From Variovorax paradoxus NBRC 15149 (GTDB lineage: Bacteria > Pseudomonadota > Gammaproteobacteria > Burkholderiales > Burkholderiaceae_C), in assembly GCF_001591365.1 (NCBI RefSeq), contig NZ_BCUT01000001.1:1922001-1986000 (forward strand): a DNA stretch of 64,000 nt, given 5' to 3'. A model generated the notes under the pieces. It had not been told where the DNA came from. It searched no databases and worked only from the letters and a program-made list of their open reading frames with translations. Below are positions 34,722 to 45,620 of this stretch, piece by piece. Made by a program: the position numbers and the translations under genes. Every line of letters starts with the position of its first letter. Position 1 is the first letter of the stretch.

Positions 34722-34743
34722 AAAAACGGCCCGAAGGCCGTTT
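34721..34743 (-). terminator. Rho-independent terminator of the HU gene
   Basis: The stem AAACGGCC (34724-34731) and GGCCGTTT (34736-34743) with loop CGAA is followed on the minus strand by TTTTTT. It serves the HU gene on the minus strand and may act weakly for the LysR gene on the plus strand. Confidence 0.8.
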
Positions 34744-34781
34744 GCTTGCATGAAGGCAGCCTTGCGGCTGCGATCCATTCC

Positions 34782-35159
34782 TTACTTCTTGGCAGCCTTC
34801 TTGGCGGGTGCGGCCTTCTTGGCCGGTGCTGCCTTCTTGGCGGGCTTGGCTGCCGCGGCCTTGTCGGCCTTGCGCTTTGCAGCCTTGGGGTCGATGGCGG
34901 CCTTGAACGCAGCGCCCGGCACGAACTTGGGCACCTTCTGCGCGGCGATCTTGATCTTGGCGCCGGCTTGCGGGTTGAAGCCGGTGCGTGCGGCGCGCGC
35001 CACTTGCTTGAAGGTTCCGAAGCCGATGAGCTGCACGGGGTCGCCCTTCTTCACTGCGGCGACGATGGAGCCCGTGACGGTTTCCAGGATGCGGGCGGCT
35101 TCGGCCTTGCTGACGTTGTGGGCGGTGGCGATCTTCTCGACCAGTTCGATACGGTTCAC
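34782..35159 (-). CDS. HU-family DNA-binding protein with lysine/alanine-rich tail
   Basis: The 125-residue protein has a normal HU/IHF core of about 90 residues (NRIELVEKIATAHNVSKAEAARILETV, GFGTFKQVARAARTGFNPQAGAKIKI) and a C-terminal tail of about 35 residues built of AAPAKKAAPAKKAAKK repeats like eukaryotic or mycobacterial H1-like tails. The tail should bind DNA non-specifically and help compact the nucleoid. The GTG start at 35159 gives the exact HU N-terminus; AAAGGA lies about 11 bases before it. A good terminator follows. Confidence 0.93.
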   Translation of the reverse strand: MNRIELVEKIATAHNVSKAEAARILETVTGSIVAAVKKGDPVQLIGFGTFKQVARAARTGFNPQAGAKIKIAAQKVPKFVPGAAFKAAIDPKAAKRKADKAAAAKPAKKAAPAKKAAPAKKAAKK

Positions 35160-35262
35160 TTGAAAAATTTCCTTTGGTTTGTTCTCGTCATGTTGCCAAT
35201 GACGGCGCAGCGGCTGAGGCCGGCTGCAAGCGGCGCGGAGTGTAGCGCACGCGCGGACGCCC

Positions 35263-36177
35263 TCAGGCCGAGGCCTTGATGGCATCCGTCAAAAACCGCA
35301 CGAAAGCCTTGCCTGCATCGGGCAATGAACGGCCTGCGAGCGTCTCGACTTCGAGGTGGCGCTCGTTCATCTCGCGGTCCTTCAGCGGAATGGCCACCAG
35401 CGCCTTCGACTTGAGCTGCGTGCGGATCGACAGCTCGCCATAGAAGGCGATGGTGCCGCCGCCCGCGGCCGCAAAGCTCACCAGCGCATTCGCATGGTTG
35501 CTCGACATGGCCTGCACGTACTGCAGCCCCTGCCGGCTGCAGCTGATGTCCAGCAGCTGCCGTATCGAGCTGTCCCGCGGCGGCAGGCCCAGCGGATAGG
35601 CCGCCACCTGGCGCAACGAGAGCTGCCGCTGCCCCGCCAGCGGATGGTCGCTCGCCATCACGGCGAGGATCGGGCTCGGGTGGCGCAGCTCGATCCGGAT
35701 GCCGGGCTCGGGCACCGCGCTCAGCGTGATGCCCACGTCCGCTTCGCCGTCGCGGATGCGGCCGGGAATCTCGTGGGGCGGGCAGACCTCCAGGTGAAAG
35801 CGGATGCCTTCATGCTTCGCGCGAAAGCGCGAGATCAGCGTGGGAAGAAAGTCGAACGCGAAGCCCTCGGTGCTCGCCACGCGCACGCGCCCGCTGCGCA
35901 GGCCGCGCAGGCCCTGGATCTCGCCGGCCACGCGCTCGATGTCCTGCTGCACCCGCTTGGCATGCGCGGCCAGCAGTTCGCCGGCCGCATTGGGCACCAT
36001 GCCGCGCGCGTGCCGGTCGAACAGCAGCGTGTCGAGTTCGCGCTCCAGGCGCGCCACCTGCCGGCTCACGGCCGAAGGCGCCACGTTGAGCTTGAGCGCC
36101 GCGTCCTTCACCGACCCGGTCCTGACCACCTCCAGGAAGTAGCGGACCGCGCTTTCCTGCAGCGTGTGAAGCGACAT
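35263..36177 (-). CDS. LysR-family transcriptional regulator
   Basis: This 304-residue regulator has the HTH FLEVVRTGSVKDAALKLNVAPSAVSRQVARLERELDTLLFDRHARG and an effector domain of normal length. The CAT at 36175-36177 gives an ATG preceded by AAGGAAG, so this start is preferred over an upstream in-frame ATG at 36249. The gene is divergent from the Bug protein-amidase pair, with a symmetric ATTGC-N7-GCAAT operator between them, and probably controls both itself and that operon. Confidence 0.93.
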   Translation of the reverse strand: MSLHTLQESAVRYFLEVVRTGSVKDAALKLNVAPSAVSRQVARLERELDTLLFDRHARGMVPNAAGELLAAHAKRVQQDIERVAGEIQGLRGLRSGRVRVASTEGFAFDFLPTLISRFRAKHEGIRFHLEVCPPHEIPGRIRDGEADVGITLSAVPEPGIRIELRHPSPILAVMASDHPLAGQRQLSLRQVAAYPLGLPPRDSSIRQLLDISCSRQGLQYVQAMSSNHANALVSFAAAGGGTIAFYGELSIRTQLKSKALVAIPLKDREMNERHLEVETLAGRSLPDAGKAFVRFLTDAIKASA

Positions 36178-36215
36178 GTTTCTTCCTTGTGGCCGCGTGG
36201 CGACGCGCGTTTGTC

Positions 36216-36234
36216 GATTGCCGAATCGGCAATC
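36216..36234. promoter_or_regulatory. LysR-type operator in the divergent promoter
   Basis: A perfect inverted repeat GATTGCCG-AAT-CGGCAATC lies 39 bases upstream of the LysR start and about 90 bases upstream of the Bug gene. It fits the LysR-box form ATTGC-N7-GCAAT. Binding by the adjacent regulator is inferred. Confidence 0.65.
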
Positions 36235-36324
36235 CACAATTCTAAACATTGCGCTTGTGGCAGCGCGTTGCGACTCCTAGGATGAACCTGCATCCCCGCT
36301 CTGTCGTTCCTCCAGGAGTCCTTC

Positions 36325-37311
36325 ATGAAACGCCTCCCCGCACTGGCCTGCATGGTGCTGCTGCTGTCCTGCCTCGGCCTCGCGCCCTTCGCGGCGCTGG
36401 CTGCCGACACCGGGTTTCCGTCGCGCCCGGTCACGCTCGTGATTCCCTTTCCGCCCGGCGGCGCCACCGACGTGAACGGCCGCGTGATTGCCCAGCGCCT
36501 GGGCAAGGAGCTCGGCCAGCCCGTGGTCATCGAGAACCGCGGCGGCGCCGGCACGGTGATTGGCGCGAGCTACGTTTCCAAGGCGGCGCCCGACGGCTAT
36601 ACGCTGCTGATCAGCTCGGGCACCACCTTCACGGTGAATCCCGCGATCCGCCCCAACCTGCCCTACGACCCGGTCAAGGGCTTCGAGCCGATCGGCCTGG
36701 CCGGGCGCGTGGGCCTCATCCTGCTGGCGAACAGCGAAGTGCCGGTGCAAACGGTCAAGCAGTTCGTCGACTACGTGAAAGCCTCGCCCGGAAAGTACTC
36801 GTATGCGTCCTACGGCACCGGCACCACCTCGCAGTTTGCCGGCGAGACCATCCTGCATGCCGCCGGCCTCAAGATGACGCACGTGCCCTACAAGGGCAGC
36901 GCCCCGGCCATGACCGACCTGATGGGCGGGCAGGTTCCGTTCAGCATCGACACCGTGAGCGCGGCCATTCCCCAGCTCAAGAGCGGCAAGATCAAGGCCA
37001 TTGCCGTGACCACGGCCAAGCGCTCGACGCTGCTGCCCGACGTGCCCACCATGGCCGAGAGCGGCTACCCCGAAGTCAACACCGACACCTGGCTGGTGCT
37101 GGTGGCGCCGAAGGGCCTGCCGCCCGAGGTGAAGGCCAAGCTCGAAAAGGCGCTGGCCGCGACCATGGCCGATCCCGACACGCGCGCCAAGCTCAGTGCG
37201 CAGGGCCTGGAGCCGGGCTACAGCAATTCGGCCGCCGTGAGCGAGCTGATCGCCAAGGAATTGCCGCAGATGCGCGCCATCGCCGCGCGCGCCAACATCA
37301 CATCAGATTGA
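36325..37311 (+). CDS. Bug-family tripartite tricarboxylate-type binding protein
   Basis: This 328-residue protein has a signal peptide (cut after ALAA, about 27) and the Bug-family features PVTLVIPFPPGGATDVNGRVIAQRLGKELGQPVVIENRGGAGTVIGA and GTTSQFAGE. Such proteins are very numerous in Comamonadaceae and bind carboxylates or amides in the periplasm, often without permease genes beside them. It is followed 16 bases later by an amidase, so the bound ligand may be an amide or its acid; that is inference. The LysR gene is divergent. Confidence 0.94.
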   Translation: MKRLPALACMVLLLSCLGLAPFAALAADTGFPSRPVTLVIPFPPGGATDVNGRVIAQRLGKELGQPVVIENRGGAGTVIGASYVSKAAPDGYTLLISSGTTFTVNPAIRPNLPYDPVKGFEPIGLAGRVGLILLANSEVPVQTVKQFVDYVKASPGKYSYASYGTGTTSQFAGETILHAAGLKMTHVPYKGSAPAMTDLMGGQVPFSIDTVSAAIPQLKSGKIKAIAVTTAKRSTLLPDVPTMAESGYPEVNTDTWLVLVAPKGLPPEVKAKLEKALAATMADPDTRAKLSAQGLEPGYSNSAAVSELIAKELPQMRAIAARANITSD

Positions 37312-37327
37312 CGCCACTCGAAGCGAC

Positions 37328-38851
37328 ATGAGCACCCACACCGAATTGATCGAACAAACCGCCGTCGAACTGCGCCGGCTCATCGGCAGCAAGGCGGTTT
37401 CGCCGGTCGAGCTGCTCGAAGCCTGCATCGCGCGCATCGAGCGCGTGAACCCCTTCATCAACGCCGTGACCGCCACCTGCTTCGAGCGCGCGCGGGCCGA
37501 GGCCCGGGCGGCCGAGAGCGCCGTGATGCGCGGCGATGCGCTGGGGCTGCTGCACGGCCTGCCGCTCGGCGTGAAGGACCTCGAACCCACCGAAGGCCTG
37601 CTCACCACCTGGGGCTCCGCGATCTTCCGCGACCACGTGCCGCAGGAGGACATCGAGCTGGTGGCCCGCCTTCGCAGGGCCGGCGCCATCGTGGCGGGCA
37701 AGACCAACGTTCCCGAAATGGGCGCCGGTGCCAACTCGCGCAACGAGGTGTGGGGCGCCACCGGCAACCCCTTCAACCCGAACCTCAATGCCGGCGGTTC
37801 TTCCGGCGGCTCGGCCGCCGCGCTGGCCTGCGACATGCTGCCCGTGTGCACCGGCTCCGACACCGGCGGCTCGCTGCGCATTCCGGCCGCCAAGTGCGGC
37901 GTGGTGGGCTTCCGGCCTTCGCCGGGCATCGTGCCGAGCGTGCGCAAGCTGCTGGGCTGGACGCCGATCTCGGTCGTGGGTCCGATGGGCCGCACGGTGG
38001 AAGACGCCTGCCTGCAGATGGCCGCCTCCGCCGGCATGCACGCGGGCGATCCGCTGAGCTATCCGCTCGATCCGCTCGGCTTCCTGAAGCCGGCCGGCAT
38101 CGACCTCAGCAACCTGCGCGTGGCGTGGACCGAAGACTTCGGCACCTGCGCGGTGGACGAAGGCATCCGCACCACCATGCGCAAGAAGATCGGCGCGATG
38201 CAGCACCTCTTCAAGCGCTGCGACAGGATCGAACTCGACCTCGGCGAAGCGCACCGCTGCTTCGACGTGCTGCGCGCCGAGGCCTTCGTGGCCGGCATGC
38301 ATGCCGCCTACCAACGCGACCCAGCCAGCCTGGGCCCCAACTCCCGCGCCAACTACGAGATGGGCGCGCAGATGAGCCTGCTCGACAGCGCCTGGGCCCA
38401 GGCCGAGCAGACCCGGCTCATCAAGCGCTTCCAGGCCGCCTTCGCCGACTACGACCTGATCCTTTCGCCCACCACGCCGGTGTCGCCCTTTCCGTGGACG
38501 CAGCTCTATGCGGACACCATCAACGGCGAGAAGCAGGCCAACTACTACCGCTGGCTCGCGCTGACCTACGTGGTCACGCTGACCACGCATCCGGCGCTGG
38601 CGCTGCCCTGCGGCCTCGACCATGCGGGCATGCCCTTCGGGCTGCAGATCGTGGGCGCGTTCAGGGCCGACCACCAGGTGCTGGGCGCGGCGCACGCCAT
38701 GGAAAAGGCCTTCGCGGCCGACGCGCAATTGCGCCGCCCGCGGCCCGACATCGCGTCGCTGCGCGCGGCCGAACCTGCGCTCAGGTCGATCGTCACGGCG
38801 CCGCCCGGTGCGGGCCGCAGCGCGCCCGCAGCCGCCACCTCCGCGGTCTGA
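37328..38851 (+). CDS. Amidase signature family enzyme
   Basis: The 507-residue protein carries the amidase-signature triad: Lys in GLPLGVKDLEPTEG (about 82), and two serines in the GGSSGGSAAALACD and TGSDTGGSLRIPA segments (about 158 and 182). Amidases of this fold hydrolyse amides or carbamates through a Ser-cisSer-Lys centre; GatA also belongs here, but the missing gatC/gatB context and the length argue for a stand-alone hydrolase. It forms an operon with the Bug protein. Confidence 0.93.
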   Translation: MSTHTELIEQTAVELRRLIGSKAVSPVELLEACIARIERVNPFINAVTATCFERARAEARAAESAVMRGDALGLLHGLPLGVKDLEPTEGLLTTWGSAIFRDHVPQEDIELVARLRRAGAIVAGKTNVPEMGAGANSRNEVWGATGNPFNPNLNAGGSSGGSAAALACDMLPVCTGSDTGGSLRIPAAKCGVVGFRPSPGIVPSVRKLLGWTPISVVGPMGRTVEDACLQMAASAGMHAGDPLSYPLDPLGFLKPAGIDLSNLRVAWTEDFGTCAVDEGIRTTMRKKIGAMQHLFKRCDRIELDLGEAHRCFDVLRAEAFVAGMHAAYQRDPASLGPNSRANYEMGAQMSLLDSAWAQAEQTRLIKRFQAAFADYDLILSPTTPVSPFPWTQLYADTINGEKQANYYRWLALTYVVTLTTHPALALPCGLDHAGMPFGLQIVGAFRADHQVLGAAHAMEKAFAADAQLRRPRPDIASLRAAEPALRSIVTAPPGAGRSAPAAATSAV

Positions 38852-38881
38852 GAAAGCCCGCGGCCGGCCAGCGCGCCAGCC

Positions 38882-38913
38882 TTGACCTTGACACGGTGTC
38901 AGCCTGGAAACTG
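38882..38913 (+). promoter_or_regulatory. Candidate MerR/CueR-type promoter of the metal ATPase
   Basis: TTGACC (-35-like) is followed by the dyad TGACAC-GGTGTCA and, about 19 bases beyond the -35, a weak -10-like AAACTG. A long spacer filled with dyad symmetry is the hallmark of MerR-family operators such as CueR sites. The regulator gene is not in this window. Confidence 0.5.
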
Positions 38914-38971
38914 GCGATGCGCTGCGCGTGGTGCGCAGCAGCATCTTCCTGCTTTCTCGTTGGAGCACTCG

Positions 38972-41182
<2,211 letters not shown>

Positions 41183-41266
41183 GGCGCCAGTCCCATGGGG
41201 CACCGGGCCGGCAGCATTCGAACTCCGCCTACATACATTTGGCGCGGGTTCATGCAAGTTGGCCGG

Positions 41267-41485
41267 ATGACACAGCCCATCGAACTCATCATCGAGGAGC
41301 CAGCCCTCGGATCATTTGTCTGGCGCCTGCTCGAAACGGATGCGAACGGAGCGAACCCCAAGGTGCTCCGCGACGCCTTCGATCCGGCGGACACCTACGA
41401 AGCCGCGCTGGCCGCGGGACAGCGCGCGCTGCACAGCGAGATTCGCCGACGCGCGCCGAACCAGGCCCAGGCCCAGAGCGCCTGA
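41267..41485 (+). CDS. Small hypothetical protein
   Basis: A 72-residue cytoplasmic-looking protein beginning MTQPIELIIEEPALGSFVWRLLETDANGANPKVLRDAFDPADTYEAALAAGQRAL. The pattern of strands and helices looks like a small stand-alone domain; no family is recognised. The ATG at 41267 is preferred since the upstream extension to 41195 is arginine-rich and atypical. It sits between the ATPase and the convergent CBS gene, with a palindrome after it. Confidence 0.6.
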   Translation: MTQPIELIIEEPALGSFVWRLLETDANGANPKVLRDAFDPADTYEAALAAGQRALHSEIRRRAPNQAQAQSA

Positions 41486-41505
41486 GCGAAGGCAGTCCCC
41501 GACGC

Positions 41506-41521
41506 ACGGCCCGCGGGCCGT
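41506..41521. terminator. GC-rich palindrome between convergent genes
   Basis: ACGGCCCGCGGGCCGT is a perfect 16-base palindrome between the small hypothetical gene and the CBS gene, a few bases beyond each stop. It lacks a T-run, so its role as terminator is only probable. Confidence 0.35.
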
Positions 41522-41523
41522 TG

Positions 41524-41958
41524 CTACAAGTGCTTCGGCCGCGCAGGCTCGGAGATCTTTCCGAGCGGATCGGCCGCCGCGCCGGCCTCGCCCTTGGCCG
41601 CCACGTCGCCCAGCGACAGGATGCCCACGAGGCGCTTGTCGCGGTCGACCACCGGAAGCCTGCGGATCTGCACCGCGCTCATCTGGCTGAGCGCCTCGTC
41701 GACCGTGTCGTCGGCATAGCACCAGTACGCGTCGGCGGTCATGATCTGCTTGACCGGCGATGCGCCAAGGTCGATCTCGCGGGCCACGCCGCGCACGGCA
41801 ATGTCGCGGTCGGTCACCACGCCGACCAGCCGGCTGCCGTCGCACACCGGCAGCACGCCCACTTCGAGTTCTTCCAGGGCCTTGGCGGCCTGCACGATGG
41901 TGTCGCCCGGCGCCACCGTGCGCACGCCGCGCGTCATCACTTCATGAACCTGAGTCAT
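41524..41958 (-). CDS. CBS-domain pair protein
   Basis: The 144-residue protein consists of two CBS domains: residues about 7-58 (VMTRGVRTVAPGDTIVQAAKALEELEVGVLPVCDGSRLVGVVTDRDIAVR) and about 70-125 (IMTADAYWCYADDTVDEALSQMSAVQIRRLPVVDRDKRLVGILSLGDVA). CBS pairs bind adenosyl nucleotides such as AMP or ATP. With no attached enzyme it may act as a regulatory subunit or sense energy state. Stand-alone CBS proteins of this type are often stress-induced; that is family knowledge, not seen here. Confidence 0.93.
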   Translation of the reverse strand: MTQVHEVMTRGVRTVAPGDTIVQAAKALEELEVGVLPVCDGSRLVGVVTDRDIAVRGVAREIDLGASPVKQIMTADAYWCYADDTVDEALSQMSAVQIRRLPVVDRDKRLVGILSLGDVAAKGEAGAAADPLGKISEPARPKHL

Positions 41959-42154
41959 CGCATGTCCCTTCTGCAGCGAAGGCCCGCTGCAGGTCCCAGC
42001 TTAGGCGGGCGGCGGGCGGGCCGTGTCGGCAGTCTCGGGGACCGCAAGTAAGCCATGTCGCACTTCGCCGCTGCGAAGGGCCCGGCTGCGCGCGGCGGGT
42101 ACGTAAGATCGGCGTCCGCCGGTTTTCCGCAACGACGACAAAGGAGATCTACAG

Positions 42155-43261
42155 ATGCAGAACAAAGCCCTCGAGCCTCGCCGCCGCTTCCTGAAGAATG
42201 CCGCGGGCTCCGGACTGGCCGCCGTCGCCGGGCTGGCCAATGCGCAGTCCTTCGACTTCAAGCCCAACCAGCGCTACCCGGACCCTTCGGTGCTGATCCT
42301 GGACCCGAGCTTTGCCAAGTACCGCATCTACAGCAGCACCGTCGAGCAGTTGGGCACCGGCATGCGCTGGGCCGAGGGGCCGGTGTACTTTCCGGAGGGC
42401 GCCTACCTGCTGTGCAGCGACATTCCGAACAACCGGCTCATGAAGTACGACGAGAAGACCGGCAAGTTCACGGTGCACAAGCAGAACGCCAACTATGCCA
42501 ACGGCAACACGCGCGACCGCCAGGGCCGCCTCGTCACCTGCGAGCATTCGGTCACGCGCCGCGTGGTGCGCACCGAGAAGAACGGCCGCATCACCGTGCT
42601 GGCCGACAGCTACGAGGGCAAGAAGCTCAACGCGCCCAACGACGTGGTCGTGAAGTCGGACGACAGCGTGTGGTTCACCGACCCGACCTTCGGCATCAAC
42701 GGCGAGTGGGAAGGATCGAAGGCCACGCCGGAGCAGGCCACCACCAATGTCTACCGCATCGCGAGCGACGGCAAGCTCAGCGCCGTCATCACAGACCTGG
42801 TGAACCCGAACGGGCTCGCGTTCTCGCCGGACGAGAAGAAGCTCTACGTGGTCGAGTGGAAGGGCACGCCCAACCGCAGCATCTGGAGCTACGACGTTGC
42901 CGCCGATGGCGCCAGCGTGTCGAACAAGACCAAGCTCATCGATGCGGACGGCCCCGGCGCGCTCGACGGATTCCGCGTCGACCGCGACGGCAACCTCTGG
43001 TGCGGATGGGGCTTCAACGGCGCATTCGCGCCCGAGCCCACCGACGTGGGCGGCGGCCTGAAGGCCCACCTGCCGCTCGGAAAATCCGAAGAGATGGACG
43101 GCGTGAAGGTCTTCAACCGCGACGGCAAGCCGATCGGCTTCATCCGCCTTCCCGAGCGCTGTGCCAACCTCGAGTTCGGCGGGCCCAAGCGCAACCGCCT
43201 CTACATGGCGAGCAGCCATTCGCTCTATGCGCTCTACGTGGAGGCGCACGGCGCGGTGTAG
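42155..43261 (+). CDS. SMP-30/gluconolactonase/LRE family protein, Tat-exported
   Basis: This 368-residue protein begins with a twin-arginine-like signal RRRFLKNAAGSGLAAVAG (10-27) and ends in a six-bladed propeller of the SMP-30 family: WAEGPVYFPEGAYLLCSDIPNNRLMKYDE, NGNTRDRQGRLVTCEHS, LNAPNDVVVKSDDSVWFTDPTFG, NPNGLAFSPDEKKLYVVEW. Such enzymes hydrolyse sugar lactones using a divalent metal; the Glu, Asn and Asp ligands are in the listed motifs. A periplasmic role in sugar-acid breakdown is likely. AAAGGAGA lies before the ATG. Confidence 0.92.
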   Translation: MQNKALEPRRRFLKNAAGSGLAAVAGLANAQSFDFKPNQRYPDPSVLILDPSFAKYRIYSSTVEQLGTGMRWAEGPVYFPEGAYLLCSDIPNNRLMKYDEKTGKFTVHKQNANYANGNTRDRQGRLVTCEHSVTRRVVRTEKNGRITVLADSYEGKKLNAPNDVVVKSDDSVWFTDPTFGINGEWEGSKATPEQATTNVYRIASDGKLSAVITDLVNPNGLAFSPDEKKLYVVEWKGTPNRSIWSYDVAADGASVSNKTKLIDADGPGALDGFRVDRDGNLWCGWGFNGAFAPEPTDVGGGLKAHLPLGKSEEMDGVKVFNRDGKPIGFIRLPERCANLEFGGPKRNRLYMASSHSLYALYVEAHGAV

Positions 43262-43270
43262 CGTCCGGCC

Positions 43271-45415
43271 CTACACCAGCGCCGCAATCTCCGCGGCGCC
43301 CAGCGCGCCCTGGTAGATGCGGAAATCGCCGAGGCGGCCGCGCAGTGGCGGATCGTTCGGATACTGCGAACGCCCGAGCAGGTTCTTCGTGGTCTCGCCG
43401 AGCTCGCAGGGCGCGAAGCTCATCTGCGCATTGCTGCCGGCCACCGCGCCGTCGATGTACAGCGTGCCGAGCGTGCCGGACAGGGTCACCGCCACATGCA
43501 CCCAGCGGCCGGTCGGCAGCGGCGACGCGCCTTCGATCATCTGCATGTTGTAGCCATGGACCGGCGAGATGGCGTAGCGCACCTTGCCGGTGTCGCTGCG
43601 CGGCGTGAGCATCATGTAGCGGCGCTCGCCGGAGCCGAAGTCGAAGACACGCGACCAAGTCGATATCTCGTCCAGGAACACCCGGCATGCGATGGTGAAG
43701 TCGGCCACGTCCTTGACCACGCCCACGGGGAGCTCGGCATAGTCGGCGGCCGCCTGCGTCTCGCTGAAGTCGCGCTGCAACAGCAGCTCGGCCTTGATGG
43801 CGGCGCGGGCCTCGTCGGAGGGCTTGCTTTCTCCGGCCGCGGTCAGCGCCACCACCGCGTAGTGGTACACCACGCCGGGCGCGACGGTGCTGTCGGTGAA
43901 GGTCAGCGTATCGCTGATGCCCGTGGCCACCGTGGCATACGGGCCGCCTGCGATGGTGGCGCGCTTGACCGAATAGCTCAGCGCGCCGGTGCAGCCCCAC
44001 CACGAGAGCTCGACCTGCGGTCCATGCACGCGCGCGGTGAGCCCGCTCGGCCGCAGCGGCGTCGTGATCGGATCGCGCGTGTAGGTGAGCGTGCCGAAGC
44101 CGAGCTGGTCGCCGTTGTTGCCGTCGGTCTCGGGCCGCATCTGCTCGGCCTGCAGCGCGGTGTAGGGCGTGGCGATGCCCAGCCGGTTGGCATAGTGGTT
44201 GTGGACGCTTTCCCAGATGCCGCGCCGGTGGCCGAGGCCGTCCCCCAGCACGGTCTTCGTTCCCTGCCGGTTGGCGCTGGTGAGAAAGGGCACGGTGTAG
44301 AAGTTGCCGGCGCCGTCCTGCAGGTTCGACTTGGCCACGTACTCGGCGCCGGCAAGGAAGCGGTTGTTCTCGTAGCCGTAGATGTCGTCGCCCTGGTTCC
44401 ACGCCATCTCGCAGAAGGCGCCCGCCAGGCCGATGCCCAGCGTGCAGTGCCCCTGGTCGCGGCCGCTCTCCTGCCACTGGCCGAGGTAGCCGGGATGCAC
44501 GTGGTAGACCGCCTGCAGGCCGGCGCCATTGCCCTGGCCCGTCTTGTAGTAGCTGATCGCCTCGTCATAGAGGTCCGTCCGGTCGCACAGCACGCCGATG
44601 GCCAGGATCGAGCCCAGCGCGCACTGGTCCCAGTTGGCCCAGTAGTTGGTGATCACCGCACCGTTGTGCCTGTCGAGGAAGTCGTGGTTGAGCGGATAGA
44701 ACACCGTGAGCATCATGTTCTGGAAGCGCTCGAAATCGCTGGCCGCCCATCCCGGATAGGACCGCATGATCTCGGCCGCATTCGCGAACTGCTGGCCGTA
44801 GATGCCCGCCGCAAGAAAGCGATCCGCATTGCCCGTGACCTCTTTCAGCGTGGAGGACCACTCGTTCAGGAAGACCACGGCAAGGTCGGCATAGCGCGTG
44901 TCCTGAGAAACCTTCCAGCGCAGCGCGAGCTGGTAGGCGCGCGCGACGTCGATGTAGAACTGCGCGAAGTTCTGGCCCGGGACGTCCCCCCGAATCACCG
45001 TGGCCAGCGGCCGCGGCTTGGCGCCGAGCTGCGAACGGCCATTGGAGGTGAGCGCGTTCCAGCCGGCGAGCCAGGGCTGCGCATTGGCCGCGACCTTCTG
45101 GCGCATGCGCTCGAAGTCGGCCTCGGTGTGCAACAGGCCGGGGTGCACGAACTTGCGCGCCTGCGGTGCGGGGGGCGCCGCGTCGGGCGCCGCGGATGCA
45201 TCGGTCGCGGCTGGCGGAGCGGCCGCCGGGGCCGATGCATCCGCCTGCGGCGCACCGCTGCCCAGCGCGCCGAAGCCGCCCGCCACGCCGCCGCCGCCGC
45301 CACCCCCTCCTCCTCCACACGCGGTGGTGCCGAGGGCCGCGAGGCTCACGGCGCCCACGCAGAATGCGCGGCGGTCCAGGGGATTGATGTTGTTTTCGCT
45401 TTGTGACTGATGCAT
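43271..45415 (-). CDS. Tat lipoprotein with alginate-lyase-like, FnIII-like and LamG-like domains
   Basis: The 714-residue protein begins with a twin-arginine-like signal (LDRRAFCVGAVSLAALGTTAC) followed by ten glycines and an Ala/Pro-rich linker to about 85. The main domain, about 90-420, has alginate-lyase-family features (HPGLLHTEADFERMRQKV, NGAVITNYWANWDQCALGSILAIGVL). A fibronectin-III-like part (about 445-535) and a LamG-type module (about 550-714, with WVHVAVTLSGTLGTLYIDGAVAGS) follow. It probably binds and cuts a uronic-acid or other polysaccharide at the cell surface. No regulator or other lyase is near. Confidence 0.82.
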   Translation of the reverse strand: MHQSQSENNINPLDRRAFCVGAVSLAALGTTACGGGGGGGGGGVAGGFGALGSGAPQADASAPAAAPPAATDASAAPDAAPPAPQARKFVHPGLLHTEADFERMRQKVAANAQPWLAGWNALTSNGRSQLGAKPRPLATVIRGDVPGQNFAQFYIDVARAYQLALRWKVSQDTRYADLAVVFLNEWSSTLKEVTGNADRFLAAGIYGQQFANAAEIMRSYPGWAASDFERFQNMMLTVFYPLNHDFLDRHNGAVITNYWANWDQCALGSILAIGVLCDRTDLYDEAISYYKTGQGNGAGLQAVYHVHPGYLGQWQESGRDQGHCTLGIGLAGAFCEMAWNQGDDIYGYENNRFLAGAEYVAKSNLQDGAGNFYTVPFLTSANRQGTKTVLGDGLGHRRGIWESVHNHYANRLGIATPYTALQAEQMRPETDGNNGDQLGFGTLTYTRDPITTPLRPSGLTARVHGPQVELSWWGCTGALSYSVKRATIAGGPYATVATGISDTLTFTDSTVAPGVVYHYAVVALTAAGESKPSDEARAAIKAELLLQRDFSETQAAADYAELPVGVVKDVADFTIACRVFLDEISTWSRVFDFGSGERRYMMLTPRSDTGKVRYAISPVHGYNMQMIEGASPLPTGRWVHVAVTLSGTLGTLYIDGAVAGSNAQMSFAPCELGETTKNLLGRSQYPNDPPLRGRLGDFRIYQGALGAAEIAALV

Positions 45416-45620
45416 GTCGGGATCGAGTTTTGTTAAACCTCGTTACCGCAACATGCATGCCCAATCGGCGGATGCATTCTTTCCTATTCACTGAATCCCA
45501 GCGCGGGACACGGGCGGCACCGCGAAGGTGCGGCAGGCCGCGCCGCGGATGACATTCAGTGTCAACCCGCGGCGCCGATGCGCTCAGAAATGTCATGCCA
45601 GCCCGCCGCGGGCCGCCGCG
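45416..45620. other. Intergenic region between the lyase-like and debranching-enzyme genes
   Basis: This 205-bp gap lies upstream of the lyase-like gene and downstream of the glucosidase gene, both on minus. It must hold the lyase promoter, probably in the AT-richer part near 45425-45495. A TGACA/TGTCA repeat sits near 45548-45562. No gene or clear terminator was found. Confidence 0.4.
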
